This document shows, piece by piece, positions 26,100 through 35,756 of a stretch of DNA of 64,000 nucleotides. Under the pieces are notes generated by a model that saw only the letters and a program-made list of their open reading frames with translations, searched no databases and was not told where the DNA came from. How positions within the stretch are numbered: position 1 is the first letter of the stretch; each line of letters starts with the position of its first letter. Source of the stretch: Ferruginibacter sp. (GTDB lineage Bacteria > Bacteroidota > Bacteroidia > Chitinophagales > Chitinophagaceae); contig JABFRP010000002.1 of assembly GCA_013141115.1 (NCBI GenBank), positions 2,220,647 through 2,284,646 of the forward strand. Reading direction: 5' to 3'. The translations under genes and the position numbers were made by a program.

Positions 26100-27245
26100 A
26101 TGAATCAACCTAAACCGCAACGTTTACAAATTGGTAAAGGACAGATCAGCGGCTATATTTCTATCTTCCTTTCTATTTTAGCATTGGTAAGTATTTTGTG
26201 TTTTCTCTTTCCTGAAAAATTAACTACGCCTGAGTTTAGAGAAATATATACGGCACAATCGATGACGATATTGGTAAAAGCAGTTATTGTATTGTGTTTT
26301 ATTTTTGCTTTGATAAGTTTTTTACTGAGCAAAAAAATAAAATGGGCATTGCCGGGTGCAGCCATTGCAGGCGTAGCCATTTTACTGGGGGCATTAAATG
26401 TACAGGGCACTGCTGTTCAAAAATCGGATTGGTATTTTGGTTTAGACTGGATGCTTTTGGACCTGTTATTAATGACTGTTATTTTTATACCCATTGAATT
26501 ATTCTTTCCTAAAAATTTAAATCAAACGAAGTTTCACGAAGAGTGGCGTACCGACCTGGTGTATTTTGTGATCAGTCATTTGTTCATCCAGTTTTTTGGC
26601 ATCATTACACAAAAGCCTGCGATAGTATTTTTTGGCTGGATAGGCCTGGATAAGATTCATATTTGGATACAACAACTTCCATTCTTAATGGCCTTATTTA
26701 TCGCCTTTTTCACTACCGATTTTTTTCAATACTGGGCACACCGTATTTTTCATAACCATGTTTACCTTTGGCGCTTTCACTCGGTGCATCATTCTACCCA
26801 GCACATGGATTGGCTGGCCGGAAGCCGTACTCATTTTATAGATATCTTCTTCACTCGGGCAATGAGTTTTATTCCTTTGTACGTACTGGGATTTTCGCCT
26901 GCTGTTTTTAATACCTACATTATCGTTATTGCAGTTCATGCTGTACTAATTCATGCTAACACCCGGATAAACTTTGGCTTTTTAAAATATATTATCACCA
27001 CGCCGCAATACCATCACTGGCACCATTGCGAAGACCCAAAATATTATGGAAAAAATTTTGCGGCTGTATTTCCCTTTATTGATATGATGTTTGGCACCTA
27101 CTATTTACCGGGTAAAGTTTGGCCCGAAGGCACCGGTGTTCACGAATCGCAATACCCTAAAGGCTTTATAAAGCAAAGCATCTATCCCTTTACTAAAAGC
27201 CCTTTTGATGATAATTTAAAAATGGAAGATAGAAGTGACCGGTAA
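26100..27245 (+). CDS. Sterol desaturase/fatty acid hydroxylase family membrane enzyme
   Basis: A 381-residue di-iron membrane enzyme. About seven hydrophobic helices are present, three before residue 115 and the rest within the catalytic domain. The histidine clusters are HRIFHNH, FHSVHHSTQHMDW and HWHHCED, in the order and spacing of the fatty acid hydroxylase superfamily. Substrates in this superfamily include sterols, carotenoids, sphingolipids and alkylglycerols, so the product here is unknown. The N-terminal helical segment (about 15-105) is an extra part beyond the core. A terminator overlaps the end of the convergent regulator gene. Confidence 0.88.
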   Translation: MNQPKPQRLQIGKGQISGYISIFLSILALVSILCFLFPEKLTTPEFREIYTAQSMTILVKAVIVLCFIFALISFLLSKKIKWALPGAAIAGVAILLGALNVQGTAVQKSDWYFGLDWMLLDLLLMTVIFIPIELFFPKNLNQTKFHEEWRTDLVYFVISHLFIQFFGIITQKPAIVFFGWIGLDKIHIWIQQLPFLMALFIAFFTTDFFQYWAHRIFHNHVYLWRFHSVHHSTQHMDWLAGSRTHFIDIFFTRAMSFIPLYVLGFSPAVFNTYIIVIAVHAVLIHANTRINFGFLKYIITTPQYHHWHHCEDPKYYGKNFAAVFPFIDMMFGTYYLPGKVWPEGTGVHESQYPKGFIKQSIYPFTKSPFDDNLKMEDRSDR

Positions 27246-27266
27246 ATGATCAGATCATTTTTTTTT
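27245..27266 (+). terminator. Terminator of the sterol-desaturase-family gene
   Basis: AATGATC/GATCATT (27245-27251 and 27253-27259) forms a 7-bp stem with a single-base centre, followed by a T-run. It overlaps the stop codon of the convergent response regulator. Confidence 0.7.
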
Positions 27267-27870
27267 CCACCGCCAGCCTTATTAAGCTGGCGGTATTTTT
27301 TACGCCAAGCTTGGCCAGCAAATTTTTTCGGTGGCTGTCCACGGTAAAGGAACTTAAAAAAATTTTCTCTGCTATCTGGGGATTGGTATAACCTTGCGCA
27401 ATCAATTCCAGTATTTCTTTTTCCCTTGCAGTTAAAACGGGTAATTCTTTTTCTGTTCTTTGATATTCCTGCAATGCCATGCCTACTTCGCCGCTAAAAT
27501 ACATATAGCCTTTATGTACGGCATGAATGGCTTTTATCAGTTCTTCTTTGGACGAGTTTTTTAAAATATACCCAGATGCACCATGCTCTACCATTTTTTT
27601 TATATACAATCCCTGGTTAAATGTACTAAGGCCCAGTATCATAATACCGGGATATTTTTCTTTCATCACTGCACACAATTCCACGCCATCCATGCCCGGC
27701 ATGCTAATATCCATCAATACAACATCAGCAGTATTGTTTACAAAAAAACCTAAACAGGATTGCGCATTCATGGCTTGCCCCATCCAGGTAATATCTTTTT
27801 CATTTTGTAATAGGGAATGAATACCTTCTATTACTACCGGGTGATCGTCAACAATAAATACACTGATCAT
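27250..27870 (-). CDS. NarL/FixJ-family response regulator
   Basis: A 206-residue DNA-binding response regulator. The receiver domain shows VDDHPVV at residues 7-13, the phospho-acceptor Asp in VLMDISMPGMDG (about residue 54) and the Lys in GYILKNSS. The LuxR-type HTH domain is at about 145-206: LTAREKEILELIAQGYTNPQIAEKIFLSSFTVDSHRKNLLAKLGVKN. The histidine kinase gene ends three bases upstream of its start, so the two form an operon and a signalling pair. Confidence 0.95.
   Translation of the reverse strand: MISVFIVDDHPVVIEGIHSLLQNEKDITWMGQAMNAQSCLGFFVNNTADVVLMDISMPGMDGVELCAVMKEKYPGIMILGLSTFNQGLYIKKMVEHGASGYILKNSSKEELIKAIHAVHKGYMYFSGEVGMALQEYQRTEKELPVLTAREKEILELIAQGYTNPQIAEKIFLSSFTVDSHRKNLLAKLGVKNTASLIRLAVEKKMI
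27269..27300 (+). terminator. Second tandem terminator, inside the convergent regulator gene
   Basis: ACCGCCAGC (27269-27277) pairs perfectly with GCTGGCGGT (27286-27294) around an 8-base loop and is followed by ATTTTTT. It lies in the last coding part of the minus-strand response regulator and would stop read-through from the plus strand. Confidence 0.6.
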
Positions 27871-27872
27871 AA

Positions 27873-29858
27873 TTATGTATTGAATTCAATATTTACTAAA
27901 GTTCCTTTGCCTGCTTCCGAATGAATATCCAGCCGGCCTTTTAAATAATTCACTCTCGATTGTATATTGGTAAGCCCAGCTCCTTTATTGTCGTTTAACA
28001 GGCTTGTATCAAATCCTTTTCCATTGTCCTCCACCATAATGCTCAACCTGTTCTCTTCTTTAACCAATTGCACCAATACTTCTGTTGCAGCCGCATGTTT
28101 CATAATATTATTCAGTAGCTCCTGTATAATACGATAAATAATTATTTCAGATGTTTTCTCTATCCTTGTATCCATACCAATGGATTGATATTTCACCATA
28201 AATAAACCTGTAGCATTAATGCTATTGGTATATTCTTTCAATGCTTCGCTCAAACCAAATTTTGTTAGTAATTCAGGCATCATGTTATGAGCTACGCGCC
28301 GAAGTTCTTTAATGGAAGTGTCCAGCATATCAAGCGACCGCTCAAATACGGCCATATTATCGGGGGTTATAATTAAATTGTCTTTCATATTGCTTAAAGA
28401 AAATTTTACGCCAGATAATAAACCACCTAATCCATCATGCAGGTCTTTTGCCAAACGGCTTCTTTCTTCTTCCTGGCCCTGCAGCATTGAATCTACTGCT
28501 ACTAACTGCTTATCCTTTTCCAGTTCACTAATTCGTTGCTGCTGCAGTTCATCCTGCTGTTTTGCTAACTGATGGCGGTTACGAAGATTGCGGTAACCTA
28601 AAAAACTTACAATAATTAATGCTGCTAATGACCCAATTAAAAAATAGTTGAAGGTTGATTTTTGTTTAATGGAAAGTAATTGTATTTGTTTATCTTTTTC
28701 AAGTTGTATAATTTCCTTTGCCTTTATTTCATTTTGATATTTAGCTTCGGCCTCGGCAACTTTTTGGCTGGTTTCTCCTTTAAATAATGAGTCGCTGATA
28801 GTAAGGGCTTTTGAAAAATATACTGCGCTGGATTTATAATTGCCGCTGGCTTCATCAATAAGCCCCCGAATTTTATATATGGTATTTAGTTCTGCCCTTT
28901 CGCCTACTTCATTAGCTAAGTTTTCGGCTGCGGCAATATGTGTAAGTGCTTTTGCATGTTGCTTCAACTCAAAATAAACTTTTGCCAGCATAAGGTTTGC
29001 AGAACTGAGGAAATACTGGTTACCCATTTGGTTAGCATACCGCTGCATTTCCAGGCATTTTGTTAATGCCATATCAAGATTTTTCTTTTCCAGGTAATAG
29101 TCGCCCATGTTATTGCAGATGGTAACCAGTTGATAAAGATCCTTGTTTTGTTTTGCTAAAGGCAATGCCTGTTCCAGAACCTGGAAGGCTTTTTCGTATT
29201 GTTCAAGGTGATTATAACTTACAGAAAGATTTATTAATCCATCAACTAACGAAATAGTATCACCAAGTTTTTGCGCCATTGCAACGGCTTTGTTAGCATA
29301 CTCCAGTCCTTTAACAGGTTCGTTTTGTTCTTCAAGCAATGCATTGATATTAGAATACAACATGGGCAAATACTTTTTATTATCGCAATTCTCCCAAATT
29401 TTTGCAGCCTGTAAATAATATTCCATTGCTTTTTCCCTGTCGTTTTTATGCAGGTAAACATTGCCCATGTTTGCAACAGCCCGGCCCACTCTTACAGAAT
29501 CCTGTAAAAGCCGGGCTACAGCCATAGCATTTTTAAAACCAGCGATAGCACTGTCCATTTTATTAAGTTCAATATAACAGTTACCAATATTGATATAGGT
29601 TAAAAAAATGCAGTGATTGTTTTTTGCCTGCTGGCCCGGTAACAAAGCTTGCTTATATAACTCCATGCTTTTTTCGGGCATGGTTGACTCCACAGATTCG
29701 CCCATTTGTAATAATATGATCGCTTTGGCAGAATCATTTGAAGCGGTTTTTAATTTATTCAGTAAACTATCGGGAACAGTTTGTGCAAGTACATTGTTGC
29801 AAAAAAGCATACCAACAATTATTGCAGCACTAAAAAAGAATAGTAGTATAATCTTCAT
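27873..29858 (-). CDS. TPR-containing sensor histidine kinase (HisKA_3 type)
   Basis: A 661-residue sensor kinase. A signal peptide (ending NNVLAQT) is followed by about seven tetratricopeptide repeats in the periplasm (about 40-370, for example AVANMGNVYLHKNDREKAMEYYLQAAKIWE). One membrane helix follows (NYFLIGSLAALIIVSFLGY), then a coiled-coil linker. The HisKA_3 dimerisation domain has the phospho-His in RLAKDLHDGLGGLLSG, and the C-terminal HATPase has NIMKHAAATE and VEDNGKGFD. This architecture is typical of Bacteroidota NarL-type systems. It is followed directly by its likely partner regulator. The ligand is unknown. Confidence 0.93.
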   Translation of the reverse strand: MKIILLFFFSAAIIVGMLFCNNVLAQTVPDSLLNKLKTASNDSAKAIILLQMGESVESTMPEKSMELYKQALLPGQQAKNNHCIFLTYINIGNCYIELNKMDSAIAGFKNAMAVARLLQDSVRVGRAVANMGNVYLHKNDREKAMEYYLQAAKIWENCDNKKYLPMLYSNINALLEEQNEPVKGLEYANKAVAMAQKLGDTISLVDGLINLSVSYNHLEQYEKAFQVLEQALPLAKQNKDLYQLVTICNNMGDYYLEKKNLDMALTKCLEMQRYANQMGNQYFLSSANLMLAKVYFELKQHAKALTHIAAAENLANEVGERAELNTIYKIRGLIDEASGNYKSSAVYFSKALTISDSLFKGETSQKVAEAEAKYQNEIKAKEIIQLEKDKQIQLLSIKQKSTFNYFLIGSLAALIIVSFLGYRNLRNRHQLAKQQDELQQQRISELEKDKQLVAVDSMLQGQEEERSRLAKDLHDGLGGLLSGVKFSLSNMKDNLIITPDNMAVFERSLDMLDTSIKELRRVAHNMMPELLTKFGLSEALKEYTNSINATGLFMVKYQSIGMDTRIEKTSEIIIYRIIQELLNNIMKHAAATEVLVQLVKEENRLSIMVEDNGKGFDTSLLNDNKGAGLTNIQSRVNYLKGRLDIHSEAGKGTLVNIEFNT

Positions 29859-30089
29859 TGAAAAAAATGGTATTGTTCGTAAAGGTTATCATTCTCCATC
29901 AGAAATGCAAACAATCCTTATAAAATACCAGTTTAGGGTGATTTTATGTAATTCAGGCGGAATCACTGTTTCGGGTGATAACGAGCCACCATGCTGCATA
30001 TACTTTTGATTAAAATTTACTGGCAGTTAACCACGAAGTACCACAAAAATAAAAATGTAAAAATTTATAAACCTGGTTAAAAAGTTTAT

Positions 30090-31202
30090 ATGGAAAAAAT
30101 AATTTTTTGTTGGCTTAAATGCCTGCTTTTTCTTTTGCCGCTAAATAAGCTGTATGGGCAACCCGCTAAACTGAACAATGCATTCAATGCTTCGTTTGGC
30201 ATTGTGGTTGACAGTAAGGGCAATGCTTTTGTAACTGGTAAGAATAATAAGATAATTAAAATTACTCCGCAGGGAAAAGCGGAATTGTTTGCTGGTGGCG
30301 GAAGAAATGGTAAAGACGGAACAGGGAAAGATGCTGGTTTTTCTGACCCCAAAGGAATAACTATAGATGCATCCGGCAACCTGTATGTTGCCGATGGCAC
30401 AAAGATCAGGAAGATCACCGCAAATGGTACTGTTACTATTATTGCCGGCTCATCCACATCGGGGTATAAAGATGGGGACAAGTCAATAGCTGCCTTTGTC
30501 CATCTTGAAAATATCGCCATAGACAATAAGGGGACTATTTATGTTACGGATAATGAATGGAACAATAACAGGGGAAGCACCGGTTATTTTTTTATCCGGA
30601 AAATTACCGCAGAAGGTATCATCACTACAATAAAAGATGGAAATGCTGAAGCACTCAGGCTACATTATCCAAGAGGGCTTGCCTGCGATACAGACAGGAA
30701 TTTATATGTATGTGCCAGCGTAAGCCATTGCATAAAAAAGATTGCTCCGTCGGGTATTATTACCACCGTAGCCGGGCAATGCGATAAAACTATTTTTCAT
30801 GCTGTTTATAAAGAGGGCAATATCAATACAGCAGTGCTTACCAATCCAAGTGGTATCGCTATAAATAAAAATGGCGACATCTATATTTCTGATGACCGGA
30901 TGAACCGTATTATTAAGATCGCCAACAATACAGTAACTACTGCGGCAGGTTGCGGAAAAATAAGTTTTTCGGGAAATATCGCCGGGGCATCCGAACAGGG
31001 AGAAAGAGATGGTAAAGCATTACAGGCATTGTTTCATTCGCCAATGGGAATTGCATTTGATCAATCCGGTAACCTATACATAGTAGATGGCAGCAGCCGC
31101 AATAACAGTTATATCCGCAAACTTTCACCCGATGGTACGGTAACAACATTTTGTAAACATGAATGGAATGCTAAAACAAGCCAGTATGAAGAAGCTGAAT
31201 AA
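30090..31202 (+). CDS. NHL-repeat secreted protein
   Basis: A 370-residue exported protein built mainly from six NHL-type beta-propeller repeats. Repeat cores are GIVVDSKGNAFVTG, GITIDASGNLYVADG, IAIDNKGTIYVTDN, GLACDTDRNLYVCA, GIAINKNGDIYISDD and GIAFDQSGNLYIVDG. The N-terminus (IFCWLKCLLFLLPLNKLYGQ) is a signal peptide. Such propellers usually bind proteins or sugars. No catalytic residues are apparent. Its end overlaps the next gene by 17 bases, and it heads a co-directional run of secreted-protein genes. Confidence 0.85.
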   Translation: MEKIIFCWLKCLLFLLPLNKLYGQPAKLNNAFNASFGIVVDSKGNAFVTGKNNKIIKITPQGKAELFAGGGRNGKDGTGKDAGFSDPKGITIDASGNLYVADGTKIRKITANGTVTIIAGSSTSGYKDGDKSIAAFVHLENIAIDNKGTIYVTDNEWNNNRGSTGYFFIRKITAEGIITTIKDGNAEALRLHYPRGLACDTDRNLYVCASVSHCIKKIAPSGIITTVAGQCDKTIFHAVYKEGNINTAVLTNPSGIAINKNGDIYISDDRMNRIIKIANNTVTTAAGCGKISFSGNIAGASEQGERDGKALQALFHSPMGIAFDQSGNLYIVDGSSRNNSYIRKLSPDGTVTTFCKHEWNAKTSQYEEAE

Positions 31203-32907
31203 TTATTTCGTGGCAATCATTTGTCTTTTGCTTTTATCAATGCAGGCAATTGCACAAAAAGAAATATTTGATATAGCCACTTACAAACCACCAAAAGACT
31301 TTAAGAAAGATGCCAAATTCGGTGTTATAAATTATACCAACGTAAATACAAATAACGGAGGCTTTTGTGTGATTACAATGTTTGCCAGTACAGTTAGTAC
31401 CGGGGATGCTGAAAAAGATTTTGAAAGAGAATGGAAAGACCTTGTAGTAACGCCTTACAAAGCCGAAGCCAGTCCAAAAACAGAAAAGCAAAATACTGCA
31501 GAAGGATGGAATGTTGTTTCGGCTTCGGCTCCCATAAAATTAAATGGTGCTGATATCTATGTTCTTTTAACCGTGGTAAGCGGTTTTGGAAAAACGATGA
31601 GCATCAGGACTTCCTTAAATGACGAAGCTTATATAACAAAGATACATGCCATGTTTTCTTCGATGGATCTTGATAAAACAAAAACTGCGGCATTGGGCAA
31701 CACTACCACAATCAATAATACCATTCAGGCAAAAGCCACTGGAGGCACCGGTAAATTTGGCTTAATGAATTACATCGCACCTGCCGGATGGAGCGAACAA
31801 AAATTTAGTGATGGCGTGGTTTTTAAGCCACTGGATCTGCCGGCGGATGAACATTTGGCGATACAAATAATGCAACCGTTAAATAGCTCGGGTACTTTAG
31901 AGCAAGTACTTGCACAAAGTTTTGAAGAAGCCACTAAAATGTACAATGGCAGCAGTATGTACCAGGCCGATGGGAAATATAGTAAGAATACAGTACAAAG
32001 ATCATTCAACGGCTGGGAATATATAAGGGGCAAAGGCGGTATACAGGTGAATAACAGCATAGAAACAGGACTTGAATTATTTGTAATAAAAATAAATAGC
32101 CGCTTTGAAAGGGTTGCCATTTTGGAATCAAGAAAATATTGCGGCGGCGTATCGAGGTATTACGCAACCGACAGGATCATTTATCGTAATGATATCGAAA
32201 GCCTTTTATTTTCTTTACAGTTTACCAGTTTTAATGCAACGGTTTTAGCACCTGGTACTATAAACGGTAATGCTGTTGTTGGTGTATGGGAAGGAACGAT
32301 TCAATCAACCGGTGCGGCTACTGGTGTACGTTTAGATGTTTTTGTACCCATCTTCTTTACCAACGGGCAGGTTTATTTTGGTCCTAAATTTCCTACTGAA
32401 GGATTGAACGGATTGGATAGCCGCATACCACCGGAATTATTTCCACGCAATTGGGGAACTTACTCTTTCAGTAATGGAAGAGGTGTTTTAAAAATGCCTT
32501 TTGCCGAAATTCCTTTTAGAACAGATGGGGCTAAACTCATTGTTACTAAAAATCAAATGGATTGGCCGTTTTATAAAAAAAATACGGTAGATGGTGCAAG
32601 ATTCAATGGTACCTACAGCATGAGTGAATCTTATGGGATACATCCCATCATAACTTTTACTGCCGATGGGAAATTTAATGACAATGGTGCCATTAGAATT
32701 TTAAATCATGAAGGTAATACCTGTATTAATCCAGGTTTTAAACCCGGCTCAGGTACTTATGATGTAAAAGATTACACGATTACATTCAATTACACTGACG
32801 GTAGAAAAATAAAAATAGCCTACCTCGGAACAGGCTATGAAAAAAATAATTTATCGCCAGCCACATTGCGTATGAGTTTTAATGACGACCCAATGAACAG
32901 GCAGTAA
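31186..32907 (+). CDS. Secreted protein of unknown function
   Basis: A 573-residue exported protein from MKKLNNYFVAIICLLLLSMQAIAQ, a clear signal peptide; a GTG/ATG further upstream would precede it. Two related N-terminal segments appear, each with a KFGxxNY start (KFGVINYTNVN near residue 36 and KFGLMNYIAPAGW near 190), suggesting an internal duplication. The C-terminal third has VVGVWEGTIQSTGAATGVRLDVF and FNGTYSMSES...ITFTADGKFNDNGA, resembling the strand pattern of lipocalin-like stress proteins. No firm family can be named. It overlaps the NHL gene and is followed 17 bases later by the ZU5-like gene. Confidence 0.75.
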   Translation: MKKLNNYFVAIICLLLLSMQAIAQKEIFDIATYKPPKDFKKDAKFGVINYTNVNTNNGGFCVITMFASTVSTGDAEKDFEREWKDLVVTPYKAEASPKTEKQNTAEGWNVVSASAPIKLNGADIYVLLTVVSGFGKTMSIRTSLNDEAYITKIHAMFSSMDLDKTKTAALGNTTTINNTIQAKATGGTGKFGLMNYIAPAGWSEQKFSDGVVFKPLDLPADEHLAIQIMQPLNSSGTLEQVLAQSFEEATKMYNGSSMYQADGKYSKNTVQRSFNGWEYIRGKGGIQVNNSIETGLELFVIKINSRFERVAILESRKYCGGVSRYYATDRIIYRNDIESLLFSLQFTSFNATVLAPGTINGNAVVGVWEGTIQSTGAATGVRLDVFVPIFFTNGQVYFGPKFPTEGLNGLDSRIPPELFPRNWGTYSFSNGRGVLKMPFAEIPFRTDGAKLIVTKNQMDWPFYKKNTVDGARFNGTYSMSESYGIHPIITFTADGKFNDNGAIRILNHEGNTCINPGFKPGSGTYDVKDYTITFNYTDGRKIKIAYLGTGYEKNNLSPATLRMSFNDDPMNRQ

Positions 32908-32924
32908 ACTCGAAATAAGATTTT

Positions 32925-34292
32925 ATGAAAAAAATAATTGCCGTTATCTTTTTATTTGTGTCGGTAAATCTATTTGCGCAAAATCCTGCGGAAGACACCG
33001 CATCTAAACCAGCAATTTCCTCCATTGGAAAGCCTGATGGCGATAAAAGCGAAATGAAAATGGGAAAGGATGGCGGCAGCCTTATTTCGGCCGATAGAAA
33101 AACTGAATTAATTATCCCCGAAGGAGCGGTTTCTAAAAAAACAAATTTTAGCATTCAGCCGATTATCAATACAATGCCAAATGGTAACGGCAAAGCATAC
33201 CGGTTAGAACCATCAGGTATTCAATTTGAAAAACCTGTTCAACTTATTTTTCATTATGATGATGAGGATGCAAAAGATACAATGCAATTGCTAATGGGTA
33301 TTGCCATGCAGGATGACAAGGGGCAATGGCATAGCCTTAGAAAATTTACGCTGGACACAATTGGCAAAACTATTAGCGGAAGTATTAATCACTTTAGCGA
33401 CTGGGCAAATTTTAATAAGATAAAATTATATCCATCTTATAAAAGACTTAAGGTAAAGAAAAGCCTTGATATGCAAATTGATGTAGTTTCCAGCGAGGAA
33501 GAAGAGCTGATACCCTTAAACCCGGCAGGTGATGAACTGGTGCCGCTAAAAAAAGGTAAAATACCATGGACATCTACCTGGAATAAAACAAGCGGCAAAC
33601 TTGAAGTATATTTAAAAACAGCAGCAACATTTACAGCACCGTCTACTGTACCCGATCAAAATCCTGTAGCGGTTACAGTAAATTTAAACGGCCTTACTTA
33701 TAAATATAAGGGCACCGTATTGAGCACGCTAAAATTGATAAGCAATATTCTTGTTTATGATAACGCATACGAAGTTAGCATGGTAAGCAGCATGTATGAA
33801 GCACCCGGAAGTGCATTTATGGCTGTAACTTATAAAGACACTGGCAGTTTTGTAATATCAGTTACTGAAAAGCAAGCCAAACTAATTGAAAAAGAAAATA
33901 GAAATACGACCAGTGATTTGGACTATAATGGTAAATGTAAAGTTCAAAAATTACAACCCGGTTCTGGTAACATACACATATTTGGAGTAAGCAACATACG
34001 GGTTATATCACCGCAAACAGCAAATGATAATCCACAGGTAGAAATATTTTTTAAACGGGCACCAACAATAATTCCATTGTTAAAATTTACCTGCCCGCCG
34101 GTAGGTGGCAAAGGCAACGAATATACAAGTACTACAGCATTAGCAAGAACTTTGGCAGCTTCTACAATAGCGGCCTATCCACAACAGGTTAGGTTTGAAT
34201 TAAAAGAAGAAGAACAGACTATTTTATTAATAGGAAAAGAAGGGACAGAAACTTTTGTAAAGTTTACTGTAAAAAAAGTGCAAGACGAATAG
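32925..34292 (+). CDS. Secreted protein with ZU5-like domain
   Basis: A 455-residue exported protein with a signal peptide ending VNLFAQNPA. Residues about 45-115 form a ZU5-like domain: GGSLISADRKTELIIPEGAVSKKTNFSIQP...GKAYRLEPSGIQFEKPVQLIFHYDDED. This is followed by a typical conserved partner stretch (AMQDDKGQWHSL, GSINHFSDWANF). The rest is beta-rich and not recognised. ZU5 modules mediate protein interactions. The gene lies inside the co-directional secreted-protein run. Confidence 0.8.
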   Translation: MKKIIAVIFLFVSVNLFAQNPAEDTASKPAISSIGKPDGDKSEMKMGKDGGSLISADRKTELIIPEGAVSKKTNFSIQPIINTMPNGNGKAYRLEPSGIQFEKPVQLIFHYDDEDAKDTMQLLMGIAMQDDKGQWHSLRKFTLDTIGKTISGSINHFSDWANFNKIKLYPSYKRLKVKKSLDMQIDVVSSEEEELIPLNPAGDELVPLKKGKIPWTSTWNKTSGKLEVYLKTAATFTAPSTVPDQNPVAVTVNLNGLTYKYKGTVLSTLKLISNILVYDNAYEVSMVSSMYEAPGSAFMAVTYKDTGSFVISVTEKQAKLIEKENRNTTSDLDYNGKCKVQKLQPGSGNIHIFGVSNIRVISPQTANDNPQVEIFFKRAPTIIPLLKFTCPPVGGKGNEYTSTTALARTLAASTIAAYPQQVRFELKEEEQTILLIGKEGTETFVKFTVKKVQDE

Positions 34293-34372
34293 TTGCTTTA
34301 GAAAAACTAACTTTTATGCTATTGCTTAAAATTCATTAATACGCTAAGTTTAATTTGTTAAAATAAATAGTA

Positions 34373-35050
34373 ATGAAAAAAAATAAAGGACTGTTATTGT
34401 TCTGGCTGGCAATATTTATTGCTGTTATTAATTTAACCGCAACTGCTCAAACAAAACCCAAAGTAAGATATGATACTGTTATTGTAAAGCATGTAACTGC
34501 ACCAGCCAAAAAAACGGTGAAACCAAAGCCTGCTGTGCCACAGGAAATTATTTTACCAACGCCTGAATATATTAACCAGCCTTATTATTTTGACAAAGAC
34601 GGAAACAAACTGATCAAACTCGAAAATGCCAATGCATTGCTTATGACCAAAAAGAAAACATTAGGATTAAAAGGAGCAAAACAGTTTCTAAGTATGGATG
34701 CGCCATCTTCTAAAATTCGTTTTATAGCAAAAAAAGAAATTGTATTCTTTATTAAAACCAGCGGTGATGTTATTGATCTTACCTCGTACATAAAGCTGTA
34801 CCAGTTTATTCCTGTTGATCAAAAAAGAGAAGTAACGGTAAATGCAAAAGAAGGTTTACTGAGCGATAAAGATGAAGCCAGGGGAAAGCTGATGAGTTTT
34901 AGCGTAAAGATGTTATCGAAAGATAATTACCAGGTGCAATTACCTGAACAACTGGAAGCCGGTGAATATGGATTTATATGGGTAAAGAATATGGAGCTAA
35001 AAGAATTTACCGTTTTTGCTTTTGGTATTGACTGGCGAAACAGCGATTGA
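34373..35050 (+). CDS. Secreted protein of unknown function (FAFGID family, member 1)
   Basis: A 225-residue exported protein with a signal peptide (LLFWLAIFIAVINLTATAQ) and a Lys/Pro-rich linker, then a compact beta-rich domain. The domain ends in LEAGEYGFIWVKNMELKEFTVFAFGIDW. The pattern GEY-F...FAFGID recurs at the C-terminus of the gene at 35757, which is in the same run, and both proteins have an earlier segment about the Tyr-Leu-lysine ligand strand. I infer the two are distant paralogues. Function is unknown. Confidence 0.75.
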   Translation: MKKNKGLLLFWLAIFIAVINLTATAQTKPKVRYDTVIVKHVTAPAKKTVKPKPAVPQEIILPTPEYINQPYYFDKDGNKLIKLENANALLMTKKKTLGLKGAKQFLSMDAPSSKIRFIAKKEIVFFIKTSGDVIDLTSYIKLYQFIPVDQKREVTVNAKEGLLSDKDEARGKLMSFSVKMLSKDNYQVQLPEQLEAGEYGFIWVKNMELKEFTVFAFGIDWRNSD

Positions 35051-35107
35051 TTCTTTCATTTATTTCCTCTTAAATAAATACTGTTTGAACCTTTTAAAAA
35101 TAATGAC

Positions 35108-35731
35108 ATGAAAAAAGTAATTCTTTTAATTGCGGCATTTACTCCTTTTTTATTACATGCCCAGTTTGGCATAAAAGCGGGGATCAACTTTGCCAAAGTT
35201 AACAATGCGTCTTCCATCAATAGCAGTAATAAATCGGGGTTTAATGCGGGATTGTTCTTAGCGCCGCCGTCAAAAAAGATACTCAGTTCCAGAACCGAAT
35301 TGGTTTTTTCCCGTCAGGGGTATGATTATAAAACAAGCAATAATACAGGCAATGTAAACCTGGATTACATTCAATTTGGTCAACTGGCTTCTATCAATAT
35401 TACTAAATATGTTTCCCTGTTACTGGGTGCACAAACTGCTTATTTAGTGAGTGCACAGGCAGATAGTACCAAAACAAATGGCGGGCAAAGCGGCGCTTAC
35501 AGTAATATCATGAATTTGTATAACCGCATGGATTATGGTTATGCGCTGGGGGCAGAAGTACACCCGGTAATGGGATTGATAATCGGGGCAAGATATAATG
35601 TTAGCCTCGCCAAAGTATATAAAGATATCCAAACCCTCCAGGCACCTTCATTTACCAGTGAGGACGCTAAAAATAACCTGGTTCAAATTTTTGCCGGGTG
35701 GAGATTTGGAGGCAATAAGAAAAACAAATAG
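35108..35731 (+). CDS. Outer-membrane beta-barrel (porin/PorT-like family) protein
   Basis: A 207-residue small outer-membrane barrel. The signal peptide (LLIAAFTPFLLHAQ) is followed by FGIKAGINFAKVNN and later GFNAGLFLAP, LDYIQFGQLASINITKYVSLLLGAQTAYL and LGAEVHPVMGLIIGARYNVSLAKVY, the alternating strand pattern of the PorT-like OMP_b-brl_2 family. Length is typical. It lies between the two FAFGID-type genes and is probably co-transcribed. Confidence 0.85.
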   Translation: MKKVILLIAAFTPFLLHAQFGIKAGINFAKVNNASSINSSNKSGFNAGLFLAPPSKKILSSRTELVFSRQGYDYKTSNNTGNVNLDYIQFGQLASINITKYVSLLLGAQTAYLVSAQADSTKTNGGQSGAYSNIMNLYNRMDYGYALGAEVHPVMGLIIGARYNVSLAKVYKDIQTLQAPSFTSEDAKNNLVQIFAGWRFGGNKKNK

Positions 35732-35756
35732 TGCATAACAATTAAAAAAATTACAA

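Noticed and set aside
29859..30089. Short gene or regulatory RNA in the 231-bp gap between the TPR kinase and NHL genes
   Set aside because: No stable hairpin or coding signal; a CCACGAAGTACCAC stretch near 30031 may be a worn dispersed repeat, but only one copy is visible.
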